Both the position numbers and the translations under genes were made by a program. Under the pieces are notes generated by a model, which searched no databases, was not told the DNA's origin, and was given only the letters and a program-made list of their open reading frames with translations. From Enterobacter sp. Bisph1 (GTDB taxonomy: Bacteria; Pseudomonadota; Gammaproteobacteria; Enterobacterales; Enterobacteriaceae), in contig NZ_JXAG01000020.1 in the NCBI RefSeq assembly GCF_000814905.1, positions 1 to 64,000 of the forward strand: a stretch of DNA of 64,000 nucleotides, in the 5' to 3' direction. The first letter of the stretch is position 1; the number at the start of each line of letters is the position of its first letter. Shown piece by piece: positions 14,520 through 25,338 of this stretch.

Positions 14520-15620
14520 CTACAAGCGCATTGGCATAACAACGTAAGCCGCCGATTGCGATGCGGCATCTTCAATCTGCACACTCGATACGGAATCCGT
14601 CAGCAGAATGCGTACATTTTCGCACTTCAGCGCATTCAGTACATCCAGCACGTAGCTGACGTTAAAGCCGATTTCCATTTCGCTGCCGCCGTAGGTGACA
14701 TCAAGAAACTCTTCCGCTTCTTCCTGCTCGGGGTTGTTGGCGGTGATTTTGATCTGATTGGTACTGACATACAGACGTACGCCGCGGAATTTCTCGTTCG
14801 AGAGAATTGCCGCGCGGGCAAAGGCCTGTTTTATCGCATCACAGCCCGCTTCGAGGATCTTATCGGGGTTTTTCGGTAATACGCGGCGATAATCCGGGAA
14901 ACGACCGTCAACCAGCTTCGAAGTGAAGATAAAGTCGCCAACGTGGGCGCGAATATTATTGCTGCCAATTTGCACGCGCAGCGGCGTATCGCCGCCGTCG
15001 AGCATACGCATCAGCTCGATCACCCCTTTACGCGGCACGATCACTGAATGGTTCGGTAACGATTCGCCAATCGGCATAGAGCAGACCGCCAGACGGTGCC
15101 CGTCGGTGGCAACCGTGCGCAGCTCTTCGCCTTCGGTTTCAAACAGCATGCCGTTTAAGTAGTAACGCACATCCTGATGAGCCATGGAAAACTGCGTCGC
15201 TTCGATAAGCCGCTTCATGGTCGCCTGCGGAAGCGTGAACTCCACTTCGCTTTGCCAGTCGTCCAGGTTCGGGAAATCCGCAGCGGGCAGGGTAGACAGA
15301 GAGAAGCGGCTGCGCCCGGAACGGATTAGCATCCGTTCACCTTCCAGCTGCATCGCTATCTCGGCGCCTTCCGGCAGCCCACGGCAAATATCGAAGAATT
15401 TACGCGCCGGTACGGTGGTTGCACCCTGTTCATGAGGCTGAACTAAGGCTACGCGTGCCACCATTTCCATTTCAAGATCGGTGCCGGTTAACGATAATGC
15501 GCCTTCCGTTACCTGAAGCAGCAGGTTACCGAGAATAGGCAACGTCGGGCGTCCGCCCAGCGGGCCGCTCACCTGTTGCAGCGGCTTTAATAAATGTTCA
15601 CGTTCAACGGTAAATTTCAT
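14520..15620 (-). CDS. dnaN: DNA polymerase III sliding clamp (beta)
   Basis: The ring-shaped processivity clamp, active as a dimer around DNA; 366 residues as in E. coli. Three clamp domains of about 120 residues each are present. The hydrophobic cleft that binds polymerases, MutS and Hda ends in the conserved C-terminus YVVMPMRL. The stop is TAG. Translation begins 4 bases after the dnaA stop, the tight coupling seen in relatives. Confidence 0.98.
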   Translation of the reverse strand: MKFTVEREHLLKPLQQVSGPLGGRPTLPILGNLLLQVTEGALSLTGTDLEMEMVARVALVQPHEQGATTVPARKFFDICRGLPEGAEIAMQLEGERMLIRSGRSRFSLSTLPAADFPNLDDWQSEVEFTLPQATMKRLIEATQFSMAHQDVRYYLNGMLFETEGEELRTVATDGHRLAVCSMPIGESLPNHSVIVPRKGVIELMRMLDGGDTPLRVQIGSNNIRAHVGDFIFTSKLVDGRFPDYRRVLPKNPDKILEAGCDAIKQAFARAAILSNEKFRGVRLYVSTNQIKITANNPEQEEAEEFLDVTYGGSEMEIGFNVSYVLDVLNALKCENVRILLTDSVSSVQIEDAASQSAAYVVMPMRL

Positions 15621-15624
15621 AGCG

Positions 15625-17022
15625 TCACGACGATAGGGTTCTGATTAAATTGGAGAAATCTTCTTTGATATCGTGGCTTTCTTCACGCAGTTGCTCAATC
15701 TTACGGCAGGCGTGCAGCACGGTAGTATGGTCGCGACCGCCAAAGGCATCGCCAATCTCCGGCAAGCTGTGGTTGGTCAGCTCCTTTGCCAGCGCCATCG
15801 CCATCTGGCGCGGACGGGCAACGGAACGGGAGCGACGCTTCGACAGCAGATCCGCAACCTTAATCTTGTAGTACTCCGCCACCGTCTTTTGAATATTGTC
15901 GATGGTGACGAGTTTTTCCTGCAACGCCAGCAGATCGCGCAGCGCTTCGCGGACAAAATCGATAGTAATCGCACGGCCGGTAAAGTTGGCGTTGGCGATC
16001 ACGCGGTTCAGCGCCCCTTCCAGCTCACGGACGTTGGATCGCAGGCGCTTGGCAATAAAGAAGGCCACTTCGCCCGGCAGACGAATATCGTTTTCATCGG
16101 CCTTTTTCATCAGGATCGCGACGCGTGTTTCCAGCTCCGGCGGCTCGATCGCTACCGTTAAGCCCCAGCCGAAGCGGGATTTCAGACGATCCTCAACGCC
16201 GTTGATCTCTTTTGGATAACGATCCGAGGTCAAAATGATCTGCTGATTGCCTTCCAGCAGGGCGTTAAAGGTGTGGAAAAACTCTTCCTGGGAGCGCTCT
16301 TTATTAGCAAAGAACTGGATATCATCGATAAGCAGGGCGTCAACGGAGCGGTAGTAGCGTTTAAACTCTTCGATCGCATTGTTTTGCAGGGCCTTTACCA
16401 TGTCCTGGACAAAGCGCTCGGAGTGCATATACACCACTTTGGCGTTGGGCTTTCGCGCCACAATGCCGTTGCCTACCGCATGTAGCAGGTGCGTCTTACC
16501 AAGCCCGGTACCGCCGTATAAAAACAGCGGGTTATAGGCGCCGCCTGGGTTGTCGGCAACCTGACGCGCCGCCGCACGGGCCAGCTGGTTCGATTTACCT
16601 TCAACAAAGTTATCAAAGGTATGCTTCACGTTTACGTTTGAGCGGTAGGTAGGTTCGGCAGGCGCCGGGACGTTATCCCAGCCAGAACGCGCGGCAGGCG
16701 GCGTGCGTGGCACAACAACCTGAGCGGCCTGAGCGGGCGCCGCAACAACCGCGGGTTCTCTCAGGGTCTGGTTGGCCGGACGAGAGCCGACTTCAAAGCG
16801 CAGTTGCGGAACATCCGTACCGCAAAAATCGTTTAGCAGCCCGTTGATATTATTAAGGTATTTATCCCTTACCCAGTCGAGCACGAAACGATTTGGCGCA
16901 TACAAAGCCAGCGTGTTATCGCTCAGTTCCGCCTGCAATGGGCGTATCCACATACTGAATTCTGTGGCTGGTAACTCATCCTGCAATCGGGCAAGACACT
17001 GCTGCCAAAGCGAAAGTGACAC
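15625..17022 (-). CDS. dnaA: Replication initiator DnaA
   Basis: DnaA-ATP binds DnaA boxes at oriC, melts the AT-rich region and loads DnaB; it also represses its own gene. 465 residues. Domain I (1-85) starts [14 protein letters not shown]. The linker (86-130) is variable and differs from E. coli. The AAA+ domain (about 130-345) has Walker [11 protein letters not shown] and Walker [10 protein letters not shown]. Domain IV carries the DnaA-box signature [15 protein letters not shown]. The GTG at 17022 is chosen, with GGAGT 6 bases upstream, as in E. coli; a further in-frame GTG lies 12 bases upstream. Confidence 0.98.
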   Translation of the reverse strand: MSLSLWQQCLARLQDELPATEFSMWIRPLQAELSDNTLALYAPNRFVLDWVRDKYLNNINGLLNDFCGTDVPQLRFEVGSRPANQTLREPAVVAAPAQAAQVVVPRTPPAARSGWDNVPAPAEPTYRSNVNVKHTFDNFVEGKSNQLARAAARQVADNPGGAYNPLFLYGGTGLGKTHLLHAVGNGIVARKPNAKVVYMHSERFVQDMVKALQNNAIEEFKRYYRSVDALLIDDIQFFANKERSQEEFFHTFNALLEGNQQIILTSDRYPKEINGVEDRLKSRFGWGLTVAIEPPELETRVAILMKKADENDIRLPGEVAFFIAKRLRSNVRELEGALNRVIANANFTGRAITIDFVREALRDLLALQEKLVTIDNIQKTVAEYYKIKVADLLSKRRSRSVARPRQMAMALAKELTNHSLPEIGDAFGGRDHTTVLHACRKIEQLREESHDIKEDFSNLIRTLSS

Positions 17023-17177
17023 GGCGGACTCCACTCGAACGAAAATCGATAAATAGTAAAGACAGAGACATTAATGTTTTTAGACACACGTCGATAAGAC
17101 CCAACCGGGTGACGTGCGAACCGCTATAGACGGTTTTTTGCCCGGCTCACGATCCTGGATCGCGATCGGGACCGCGG

Positions 17178-17183
17178 ATCATA
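17178..17183 (-). promoter_or_regulatory. -10 element of a dnaA promoter
   Basis: The minus strand reads GGTTTAGGCTATGATCCGCG; TATGAT fits a sigma-70 -10 element and the surrounding sequence recalls the main E. coli dnaA promoter (P2). Several GATC sites flank it, fitting SeqA/Dam control. The -35 is poor. Confidence 0.5.
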
Positions 17184-17231
17184 GCCTAAACCGCAGAAGA
17201 GATCTTCTGTTTCTCACAGATTCTTCATGAT

Positions 17232-17240
17232 TTATCCACA
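17232..17240 (+). promoter_or_regulatory. DnaA box in the dnaA promoter region
   Basis: A perfect TTATCCACA box lies upstream of the dnaA -10 element. In E. coli a box here lets DnaA repress its own transcription. Confidence 0.8.
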
Positions 17241-17372
17241 GGGCTTAGCGGAATCGGATAAGTGTAAACGATCCGGGCAGGGGTGCGAGACGATTTACGC
17301 CGCATATTGGAAAATTTAATGATTGACGGTGAATTAGAGCGTAAACGATCTAACGAAGATCCCGACGGATCC

Positions 17373-17400
17373 TTGCGCTTTGCCATTGGCTCCGTATAAT
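17373..17400 (+). promoter_or_regulatory. Upstream rpmH promoter candidate
   Basis: TTGCGC (17373-17378), a 16-base spacer and a perfect TATAAT (17395-17400), reading toward rpmH. It is about 230 bases upstream of the gene. Confidence 0.65.
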
Positions 17401-17497
17401 TCTTCCCCCGGCGCGTTATGCTGCTCTTCCGGCGTCGAATGCTGCTTATTTTTTGTGCGAACTTGTGCAAAAAAAGGGGCGCAATAAGGAAAGAGAA

Positions 17498-17526
17498 TTG
17501 ACTCCGGAGTGTACAATTATTACAAT
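17498..17526 (+). promoter_or_regulatory. Main rpmH-rnpA promoter
   Basis: TTGACT (17498-17503), a 17-base spacer and TACAAT (17521-17526) make a near-consensus sigma-70 promoter about 100 bases upstream of rpmH. Confidence 0.8.
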
Positions 17527-17616
17527 CCGGCCTCTTTAATTACCCATGGCTTGCGCGCCAGTCGTTCGATATTCGTTCAGGCATACGCAAAAGTCAGTGA
17601 ATTTATTCAAGTTTAG

Positions 17617-17769
<153 letters not shown>

Positions 17770-17786
17770 TAAAAGCTAACCCCTGA

Positions 17787-18146
17787 GTGGTTAAGCTCGC
17801 TTTTCCCAGGGAGTTACGTTTGTTAACTCCCACTCATTTCACTTTCGTCTTCCAGCAGCCACAACGGGCTGGCACGCCGCAAATCACCATCCTCGGCCGC
17901 CTGAATTCGCTGGGGCATCCCCGTATCGGTCTTACCGTCGCCAAGAAAAACGTCAAACGCGCCCATGAACGCAATCGGATTAAACGTCTGACGCGTGAAA
18001 GTTTCCGTTTACGCCAGCATGAACTGCCGGCAATGGATTTTGTGGTGGTGGCGAAGAAAGGGGTTGCCGACCTCGATAACCGTGCTCTCTCGGAAGCGTT
18101 GGAAAAATTATGGCGCCGCCATTGTCGCCTGGCTCAAGGGTCCTGA
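17787..18146 (+). CDS. rnpA: RNase P protein component
   Basis: The 119-residue protein partner of the RNase P ribozyme, which trims tRNA 5' ends. The family RNR motif is at [18 protein letters not shown], and the central cleft sequence GLTVAKKNV is intact. The GTG start ([10 protein letters not shown]) matches E. coli. Its end overlaps yidD by 37 bases in another frame, a conserved arrangement. Confidence 0.98.
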   Translation: MVKLAFPRELRLLTPTHFTFVFQQPQRAGTPQITILGRLNSLGHPRIGLTVAKKNVKRAHERNRIKRLTRESFRLRQHELPAMDFVVVAKKGVADLDNRALSEALEKLWRRHCRLAQGS

Positions 18147-18367
18147 TAGCCCTGATTCGGGTCTATCAGCGCCTGATTAGCCCGCTACTCGGGCCGCATT
18201 GCCGTTTCACCCCAACCTGCTCTCACTATGGAATTGAGGCATTGCGCAGGTTTGGAGTGATAAAAGGCAGTTGGTTGACAGTGAAACGCGTATTAAAATG
18301 CCACCCTTTACACCCGGGTGGAGACGATCCCGTCCCGCCAGGACCTTCAAAAACCAGAGAACACTAA
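18110..18367 (+). CDS. yidD: Membrane protein insertion efficiency factor YidD
   Basis: An 85-residue, inner-membrane-associated protein with an amphipathic N-terminal helix ([18 protein letters not shown]) and conserved cysteines in [11 protein letters not shown] and [10 protein letters not shown]. It assists YidC-dependent insertion. The start lies within rnpA and the stop two bases before yidC, so all three are tightly coupled. Confidence 0.95.
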   Translation: MAPPLSPGSRVLIALIRVYQRLISPLLGPHCRFTPTCSHYGIEALRRFGVIKGSWLTVKRVLKCHPLHPGGDDPVPPGPSKTREH

Positions 18368-18369
18368 CG

Positions 18370-20016
18370 ATGGATTCGCAACGCAATCTTTTTATCATCG
18401 CTTTGTTGTTCGTGTCTTTCATGATCTGGCAAACGTGGGAGAAGGATAAAAATCCTCCTCCGGCGCAGCAGCAGACCACGCAGACTACGACCACCGCAGC
18501 GGGTAACGCAGCCGACCAGGGCGTTCCGGCCAGTGGGCAAGGGAAACTGATTACGGTTAAAACCGACGTGCTTGAACTGACCATCAACACCCGTGGTGGT
18601 GATGTTGAGCAGGCGCTGCTTCCGACCTTCCCGAAAGAGCTGGGTTCCAGCGAACCGTTCCAACTGCTGGAAACCACCCCGCAGTTTATCTATCAGGCGC
18701 AGAGCGGCCTGACAGGGCGTGATGGCCCGGATAACCCGGCGAACGGCCCACGTCCGCTGTATAACGTGGAAAAAGATACGTTTGTGCTGGCCGAAGGTCA
18801 GAATGAACTGGCGATCCCGCTGACCTATACCGACGCGGCTGGCAACACCTTTACCAAAACGTTCACCCTGAAACGCGGTGAATATACGGTAAACGTCGGC
18901 TATAACGTGCAGAACGCCAGCGAAAAACCGCTGGAAGTGGCGACCTTCGGTCAGCTGAAGCAAACCATCAATTTGCCGACGCATCGTGATACCGGCAGCA
19001 GCAACTTTGCGCTGCATACCTTCCGCGGCGCGGCATACTCCACGCCTGACGCGAAGTATGAGAAATACAAATTCGACACCATCGCCGATAACGAAAACCT
19101 GAACGTCAGCTCTAACGGCGGCTGGGTGGCGATGCTGCAGCAGTATTTCGCGACCGCGTGGATCCCGAACAAAGACGTTTCCAGCAACTTCTACACCAGC
19201 AACCTGGGCAACGGCGTGGCCGCTATCGGCTACAAATCCCAGCCGGTCCTCGTACAGCCAGGCCAAACCACCGCGCTGAATAGCACCCTGTGGGTTGGCC
19301 CGGAGATTCAGGACAAAATGGCTGCTGCGGCACCGCATCTGGATCTGACGGTAGATTATGGTTGGTTGTGGTTTATCTCTCAGCCGCTGTTCAAACTGCT
19401 GAAATGGATCCATAGCTTCCTGGGCAACTGGGGCTTCGCCATCATCGCTATTACCTTTATCGTCCGTGGCATTATGTACCCGCTGACCAAAGCGCAGTAC
19501 ACCTCGATGGCGAAAATGCGTATGCTGCAGCCGAAAATTCAGGCGATGCGCGAGCGTTTGGGCGATGACAAACAGCGTATGAGTCAGGAGATGATGGCGC
19601 TGTACAAAGCGGAGAAAGTGAACCCGCTGGGCGGCTGCTTCCCGCTGCTGATTCAGATGCCTATCTTCCTGGCGCTGTATTACATGCTGATGGGTTCCGT
19701 TGAGCTGCGCCATGCGCCGTTCGCCCTGTGGATCCATGACCTGTCCGCGCAAGACCCGTACTACATTCTGCCGATCCTGATGGGCGTAACGATGTTCTTC
19801 ATTCAGAAGATGTCGCCGACCACCGTGACCGACCCGATGCAGCAGAAGATCATGACCTTTATGCCGGTCATCTTCACGGTGTTCTTCCTGTGGTTCCCGT
19901 CAGGTCTGGTGCTGTACTACATCGTCAGCAACCTGGTGACCATTATCCAGCAGCAGCTAATCTACCGTGGTCTGGAGAAGCGTGGCCTTCACAGCCGCGA
20001 GAAGAAAAGCTCCTGA
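18370..20016 (+). CDS. yidC: Membrane protein insertase YidC
   Basis: YidC inserts and folds inner-membrane proteins, alone or with SecYEG. 548 residues as in E. coli. A first membrane segment ([17 protein letters not shown], 7-23) is followed by a large periplasmic beta-sandwich (about 55-340) and five C-terminal helices; the hydrophilic-groove Arg lies in the first of these ([10 protein letters not shown]). The tail is basic (REKKSS). The start at 18370 gives [10 protein letters not shown]; the frame stays open 33 codons further upstream inside yidD. A terminator-like hairpin follows. Confidence 0.97.
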   Translation: MDSQRNLFIIALLFVSFMIWQTWEKDKNPPPAQQQTTQTTTTAAGNAADQGVPASGQGKLITVKTDVLELTINTRGGDVEQALLPTFPKELGSSEPFQLLETTPQFIYQAQSGLTGRDGPDNPANGPRPLYNVEKDTFVLAEGQNELAIPLTYTDAAGNTFTKTFTLKRGEYTVNVGYNVQNASEKPLEVATFGQLKQTINLPTHRDTGSSNFALHTFRGAAYSTPDAKYEKYKFDTIADNENLNVSSNGGWVAMLQQYFATAWIPNKDVSSNFYTSNLGNGVAAIGYKSQPVLVQPGQTTALNSTLWVGPEIQDKMAAAAPHLDLTVDYGWLWFISQPLFKLLKWIHSFLGNWGFAIIAITFIVRGIMYPLTKAQYTSMAKMRMLQPKIQAMRERLGDDKQRMSQEMMALYKAEKVNPLGGCFPLLIQMPIFLALYYMLMGSVELRHAPFALWIHDLSAQDPYYILPILMGVTMFFIQKMSPTTVTDPMQQKIMTFMPVIFTVFFLWFPSGLVLYYIVSNLVTIIQQQLIYRGLEKRGLHSREKKSS

Positions 20017-20041
20017 TTGCGCTAAGCAGTCGCTAAACTAA

Positions 20042-20067
20042 GGGCGGTCAGATGACCGCCTTTTTTA
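20042..20067 (+). terminator. Terminator/attenuator between yidC and mnmE
   Basis: GGCGGTCA and TGACCGCC-type arms (GGCGGTC / GACCGCC) close a short loop followed by TTTTTT. It would stop or reduce transcription into mnmE, 22 bases downstream. Confidence 0.8.
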
Positions 20068-20089
20068 TTGGTATTAAACGAGACAAACC

Positions 20090-21454
20090 ATGAACCATAA
20101 CGACACGATTGTCGCCCAGGCAACCCCACCGGGACGCGGTGGCGTGGGCATCCTGCGTATTTCAGGCGCCAAAGCGCGCGAGGTGGCGCAGGCGGTACTG
20201 GGCAAGCTGCCGAAACCGCGTTATGCCGATTATCTGCCGTTTATGGATGGCGACGGTGCGGTGCTCGATCAAGGGATTGCGCTGTGGTTTCCTGGCCCAA
20301 ATTCCTTCACCGGTGAAGACGTGCTGGAGCTACAGGGCCACGGCGGTCCGGTTATCCTCGATCTGCTGTTAAAACGCATCCTGACGCTGCCAGGGCTGCG
20401 TATCGCCAATCCTGGTGAGTTCTCGGAACGTGCCTTTCTGAATGACAAGCTCGATTTGGCGCAGGCGGAAGCGATAGCCGATCTGATTGACGCCAGTTCC
20501 GAGCAGGCGGCGCGGTCGGCAGTGAATTCATTACAGGGCGTCTTTTCCGCACGCGTCAATCATCTGGTGGAAGCACTTACTCACCTGCGCATCTACGTCG
20601 AAGCGGCGATTGATTTTCCCGATGAGGAGATCGACTTCCTCTCCGACGGCAAAATCGAAGCCCAGCTTAATGACGTTATTGCCGATCTGGACGCCGTACG
20701 CGCCGAAGCGCGCCAGGGCAGCCTGCTGCGTGAAGGGATGAAGGTAGTGATTGCCGGGCGGCCAAACGCCGGTAAATCAAGCCTGTTGAATGCGCTGGCC
20801 GGGCGCGAAGCGGCTATCGTCACGGATATTGCCGGTACCACCCGCGACGTGCTGCGCGAACATATTCATATTGACGGTATGCCGCTGCATATCATCGATA
20901 CCGCCGGGCTGCGTGAAGCCAGCGATGAAGTGGAACGCATTGGTATTGAGCGCGCCTGGCAGGAGATAGAACAGGCTGACCGCGTGCTGTTTATGGTCGA
21001 TAGCACCACCACCGATGCCGTTGACCCGGCAGCAATCTGGCCCGATTTTATCGCCCGTCTACCGGCAAAACTGCCCATCACCGTGGTGCGCAACAAAGCG
21101 GATGTCACCGGTGAGCAGCCAGGCCTTAGCGAAGTGAATGGTCACTCACTTGTGCGCCTCTCTGCACGCTCGGGCGAAGGCGTAGACGTGCTGCGCCAGC
21201 ATCTTAAGCAGAGCATGGGCTTTGATACCAGCATGGAGGGCGGTTTCCTCGCGCGCCGTCGTCATCTGCAGGCGCTGGAAACCGCTGCCGACCATCTGCA
21301 GCAGGGCAAAGCGCAACTGTTAGGTGCCTGGGCCGGGGAGCTGCTGGCCGAAGAGTTGCGTCTGGCGCAGCAGAACTTGAGCGAAATCACCGGTGAATTT
21401 ACCTCGGATGACTTACTGGGACGGATTTTTTCTAGCTTCTGTATTGGCAAATAA
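20090..21454 (+). CDS. mnmE: tRNA uridine-5-carboxymethylaminomethyl modification GTPase MnmE
   Basis: With MnmG (48254-50143) this GTPase modifies the wobble uridine of several tRNAs. 454 residues. The N-terminal folate-binding domain (1-120) precedes a helical domain interrupted by a G domain: [10 protein letters not shown] (G1), DTAGLRE (G3) and NKADV (G4). The C-terminus is the characteristic FCIGK, whose Cys is needed for activity. The gene follows yidC as in E. coli. Confidence 0.97.
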   Translation: MNHNDTIVAQATPPGRGGVGILRISGAKAREVAQAVLGKLPKPRYADYLPFMDGDGAVLDQGIALWFPGPNSFTGEDVLELQGHGGPVILDLLLKRILTLPGLRIANPGEFSERAFLNDKLDLAQAEAIADLIDASSEQAARSAVNSLQGVFSARVNHLVEALTHLRIYVEAAIDFPDEEIDFLSDGKIEAQLNDVIADLDAVRAEARQGSLLREGMKVVIAGRPNAGKSSLLNALAGREAAIVTDIAGTTRDVLREHIHIDGMPLHIIDTAGLREASDEVERIGIERAWQEIEQADRVLFMVDSTTTDAVDPAAIWPDFIARLPAKLPITVVRNKADVTGEQPGLSEVNGHSLVRLSARSGEGVDVLRQHLKQSMGFDTSMEGGFLARRRHLQALETAADHLQQGKAQLLGAWAGELLAEELRLAQQNLSEITGEFTSDDLLGRIFSSFCIGK

Positions 21455-21460
21455 TCGCAC

Positions 21461-21485
21461 AGCGGCCGTTTTTACGGCCGCTTTC
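21461..21485 (+). terminator. Hairpin after mnmE
   Basis: AGCGGCCGT and ACGGCCGCT form a perfect 9-bp stem with a TTTT loop, followed by TTTCG. It fits an intrinsic terminator with a short T-run. Confidence 0.6.
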
Positions 21486-21652
21486 GTGGCAACGGTATGA
21501 TTATCCGAAAGTGCGTCGAATCACTAAAGAAAGTGTAAATATCACCCGTTAGGACTTTTCAGATGCGATTTTCCGCATTAAAACCTATGCAGTATGGGCG
21601 ATAATATTGATTATCGATTCGATTAATTCAGACCATTATCAAGGAGAGAAAA

Positions 21653-22396
21653 ATGGCGACGCACTTTGCAAGGGGGGTTTTGTCAGAAGGGCATCTCGTT
21701 TCAACCCGGCTCCCCCTTTCCTGCCACGATATGGCGCGTCAGCTACCTGAACACCGCCGCTCACGCTTTCTCGCTTCCCGCGCACTGCTCGCTGAAATGT
21801 TATTTATGCTGTATGGCGCCAGCGAGTTACCGGAAATTGAAATCGAGCCGGGCGGAAGACCACGCTTTGTCGATACCAGCCTGCCACACTTTTCGCTGGC
21901 CTATGCGGGAAATATGGTAGGCGTCGCCATCACTACCGAAGGCGAATGCGGATTGGATATGGAGCTACAGCGCGCAACGCGCAGCTTCCATAGCCCGCAC
22001 GGGCAGAAATATACCTTCACCAACAATGAACAGTTGTGGATCAACAATCAAAACGATGCCAACGAAGCGCAAACTCAGCTGTTGACCATTCGCCAGAGCG
22101 TGATGAAGTTGTTGCACCAGATGCATGACGATCCGGGTTTGCTACAGCTGTTGCCAGGGGCGGGACGCCTTCGCGCTGCGCATCTGACGCAGGTAGAAGT
22201 GATGTGTGACGCGGAAGACGTGTTGATTTGGTCCGTCGCCGTTAGTCCGGCGATTGAAAGCCTGAAAATCTGGGAGTTCGATAGCCAAAAAGGGTGGCGA
22301 TATCTCGCGGATGTGCAAACGCGGGCTAACGATCCCGCTTCCCGCTTAATGCGTTTTACCAGCCTGCCTGCGGAAAAAGCTCTGACTTTTAACTGA
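21653..22396 (+). CDS. yieE: YieE, 4'-phosphopantetheinyl transferase superfamily protein
   Basis: The 247-residue protein is similar to E. coli YieE. The superfamily's metal-binding motif appears as GECGLDMEL (about 98-106) after the FSLAYAGNMVGVAI strand. The second motif of active transferases (W-x-x-KEA-x-x-K) is degenerate here (QLLTIRQSVMKLL), so transfer of phosphopantetheine to a carrier protein is not assured. It has an AAGGAGAG binding site. In E. coli tnaCAB, mdtL and yidZ lie between mnmE and yieE; here they are absent. Confidence 0.85.
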   Translation: MATHFARGVLSEGHLVSTRLPLSCHDMARQLPEHRRSRFLASRALLAEMLFMLYGASELPEIEIEPGGRPRFVDTSLPHFSLAYAGNMVGVAITTEGECGLDMELQRATRSFHSPHGQKYTFTNNEQLWINNQNDANEAQTQLLTIRQSVMKLLHQMHDDPGLLQLLPGAGRLRAAHLTQVEVMCDAEDVLIWSVAVSPAIESLKIWEFDSQKGWRYLADVQTRANDPASRLMRFTSLPAEKALTFN

Positions 22397-22502
22397 TCTT
22401 ATCGCGATAGCGCGTCAAGGGGCCAGGAAAAGCGGTTGCTCTGACGAGGCAGCGATACCGCTATCGGCGATGACCTTCGTCGCGTCAAGCGGTAGATACT
22501 CG

Positions 22503-22524
22503 TCCTCTCCCGGCCGGGAGAGGA
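22503..22524. repeat. 22-bp perfect palindrome between yieE and adeP
   Basis: TCCTCTCCCGG joined to CCGGGAGAGGA gives a perfect palindrome 7 bases after the adeP stop, with no T-run on either strand. It resembles the palindrome at 10827-10852. Confidence 0.6.
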
Positions 22525-22530
22525 GAGCGC

Positions 22531-23868
22531 TTAGTGAGCGTCGATAAAGACGATTTTAAGCAGGAACAGCAGCGCAACCACGATCACGCACGGACTGAGA
22601 TCACGCAGGCGACCGGTACCGATCTTCATCACGCAGTAAGAGATAAACCCGAGCGCAATCCCTTCGGTAATGGAGAAGCTAAACGGCATCATCACCGCGG
22701 TGATAAACGCCGGCACGGCTTCCGTCAGATCGTCCCACTTCACCCGCGCAAGGCTCGAGGTCATCAGCACGCCAACATAAATCAGCGCGCCAGCCGCAGC
22801 ATAGCCCGGCACCATTCCCGCCAGCGGCGAGAGGAAGATAACCAGCAGGAACAACAGACCCACAACCACCGCCGTCAGGCCGGTACGACCGCCGACGGAG
22901 ACGCCGGAAGAGGATTCGATATAAGCCGTAACGGAAGAGGTGCCAATAAACGAACCGGCAACCGAAGAGATACTGTCGACAAACAGCGCCTGCTTCATGC
23001 GCGGAAACTTGCCTTTCTCGTCCACCAGCCCGGCTTTATCGGTCACGCCAATCAGCGTACCGGAGGAGTCAAACAGGTTAACCAGCATAAACGAGAAGAT
23101 CACACCCGCCAGACCGATATTGAACGAACCGGCCAGATCTACGTTGCCAACCACGGACGCGACGCTCGGCGGCGCGGAGATAATGCCGTGGTATTGCACA
23201 TCGCCCAGCATCCAGCCCAACAGCGTCGTTACGACGATGGAGACCAGCACAGCGGCGTGAATATTGCGGGAAGCCAGAATGGCGATGATAAAGAAACCGA
23301 GAGCGCCCAGCAGAACGCTGTGGGAGGTCAGGTTGCCGATGCTCACCAGCGTCTCTTTGTTGGCGACGATAATACCGGCGTTTTTCAGCCCCATCATGCC
23401 GATAAACAGGCCGATACCGCTGGTAATACCCACGCGCAGGCTAACCGGGATATTGGCAATCATCCAGTAACGTACGCGGAAAATCGTCAGCAGCAGCAAA
23501 CCTACCGCGCCCCAGAAAATCGCCCCCATGCCAATCTGCCATGAGAGGCCCATTGCACCAACAACCACAAACGCAAAGAAGGCATTCAGACCCATCGCCG
23601 GAGCCAGCGCCACCGGCAGGTTGGCGACCAGCCCCATCAGGATGCTGCCGAATGCAGCAATCAGACAGGTGGTAACAAAAACGGCGCTGGTGTCCATCCC
23701 GGCGACGCCCAGAATCTGGGGGTTAACAAAAACGATATAGACCATCGTCAAAAACGTTGTAAAACCCGCGATCACTTCCGTGCGTGCAGAAGTACCGTGC
23801 TCACGCAATTTAAACACGCGGTCAAGTAACCCCTGGCCCGCAGCCTGGGTAGTCTGTTGTTGGCTCAT
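22531..23868 (-). CDS. adeP: Adenine permease AdeP
   Basis: A 445-residue purine transporter of the AzgA-like NCS2 branch, almost identical to E. coli AdeP (YieG), a high-affinity adenine:proton symporter. About 13 membrane segments are evident. The family motifs are NPQILGVAGMD, ALAPAMGLNAFFAF and GTSSVTAYIESSSGVSVGGRTG. The ATG at 23868 matches the E. coli start (MSQQQTTQ); the track frame begins two codons earlier. A PurR-like box lies upstream. Confidence 0.95.
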   Translation of the reverse strand: MSQQQTTQAAGQGLLDRVFKLREHGTSARTEVIAGFTTFLTMVYIVFVNPQILGVAGMDTSAVFVTTCLIAAFGSILMGLVANLPVALAPAMGLNAFFAFVVVGAMGLSWQIGMGAIFWGAVGLLLLTIFRVRYWMIANIPVSLRVGITSGIGLFIGMMGLKNAGIIVANKETLVSIGNLTSHSVLLGALGFFIIAILASRNIHAAVLVSIVVTTLLGWMLGDVQYHGIISAPPSVASVVGNVDLAGSFNIGLAGVIFSFMLVNLFDSSGTLIGVTDKAGLVDEKGKFPRMKQALFVDSISSVAGSFIGTSSVTAYIESSSGVSVGGRTGLTAVVVGLLFLLVIFLSPLAGMVPGYAAAGALIYVGVLMTSSLARVKWDDLTEAVPAFITAVMMPFSFSITEGIALGFISYCVMKIGTGRLRDLSPCVIVVALLFLLKIVFIDAH

Positions 23869-23969
23869 TATCAATTTCCGGAATAGGAAGGAAAATTCGT
23901 CGCTATCCTATACCAAAATGAGACAATATTGACGGTTATCACACAATTTTTTTCATTGAATTTACTTAT

Positions 23970-23985
23970 ACGGCAACGATTGCGT
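23970..23985. promoter_or_regulatory. PurR-type operator between adeP and yieH
   Basis: ACGGCAACGATTGCGT matches 13 of 16 positions of the PurR consensus ACGCAAACGTTTGCGT. It lies about 100 bases upstream of adeP, which is a PurR target in E. coli, and about 55 bases upstream of the divergent yieH. Confidence 0.65.
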
Positions 23986-24039
23986 CCCGCCATCTGCGAT
24001 AAGTAAACGTTAAACTTGCAATAAAAAACAGGAAACGGC

Positions 24040-24705
24040 ATGTCCCACATTGAAGCGGTTTTTTTCGACTGTGACGGCACCCTGGTCGACAGTGAAGTAA
24101 TTTGCTCGCGCGCTTATGTCCATATGTTTGCCGAATTTGGTATCACTCTCGAACTTGAAGAGGTGTTTAAACGATTTAAGGGCATGAAGCTGTACGAGAT
24201 AATCGATGTTATCGGCGAAGAATCAGGTAAAACACTGGATAAAAGCGCGCTGGAGCCGGTGTACCGCGCGGAAGTGTCGCGTCTGTTTGATAGCGAGCTG
24301 GAAGTGATTGCCGGCGCGAACGCGTTACTGGAGGCGGTAGAGATTCCCATGTGCGTGGTTTCCAACGGCCCGGTCAGCAAAATGCAACACTCTTTGGGCA
24401 AACTTGGGATGCTACATCACTTTCCTGAAAAACTGTTTAGCGGCTATGACATACAACGCTGGAAGCCCGATCCGGCGTTAATGTACCATGCAGCTAAAGC
24501 GCTTGAAGTCGATCCGGTGAATTGTATTCTGGTAGATGACTCCATTGCCGGAGCGCAATCTGGTATCGCGGCAGGGATGGAAGTATTTTACTTCTGCGCC
24601 GATCCGCATAACAAACCCATCGACCACCCTAAAGTGACGACGTTCACTGAGCTGGCGCAGTTACCAGCGTTGTGGCGAGCACGAGGGTGGCATGTTACGC
24701 GTTAA
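24040..24705 (+). CDS. yieH: HAD-family sugar-acid phosphatase YieH
   Basis: The 221 residues match E. coli YieH, a HAD subfamily IA phosphatase that hydrolyses 6-phosphogluconate in vitro. Motif I is FDCDGTLVDSE (nucleophile Asp in DCDGT), motif II VSNGP, motif III RWKPDPALM, motif IV VDDSIAG. It is a cytoplasmic enzyme. cbrC follows after 26 bases and is probably co-transcribed. Confidence 0.93.
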   Translation: MSHIEAVFFDCDGTLVDSEVICSRAYVHMFAEFGITLELEEVFKRFKGMKLYEIIDVIGEESGKTLDKSALEPVYRAEVSRLFDSELEVIAGANALLEAVEIPMCVVSNGPVSKMQHSLGKLGMLHHFPEKLFSGYDIQRWKPDPALMYHAAKALEVDPVNCILVDDSIAGAQSGIAAGMEVFYFCADPHNKPIDHPKVTTFTELAQLPALWRARGWHVTR

Positions 24706-24710
24706 TTTAA

Positions 24711-25319
<609 letters not shown>

Positions 25320-25338
25320 TACAGCCTGAGGAAAGCAG

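Noticed and set aside
14390-14584. 64-codon minus-strand frame across the dnaN end and the spacer
   Set aside because: No Shine-Dalgarno site, half of it overlaps dnaN, and the Cys/Arg-rich sequence looks non-coding.
18364-19752. 462-codon minus-strand frame antisense to yidC
   Set aside because: Shadow of yidC; no domain.
22534-23544. 336-codon plus-strand frame antisense to adeP, rich in His, Gln and Arg
   Set aside because: The odd composition comes from reading membrane-helix codons backwards; no other support.
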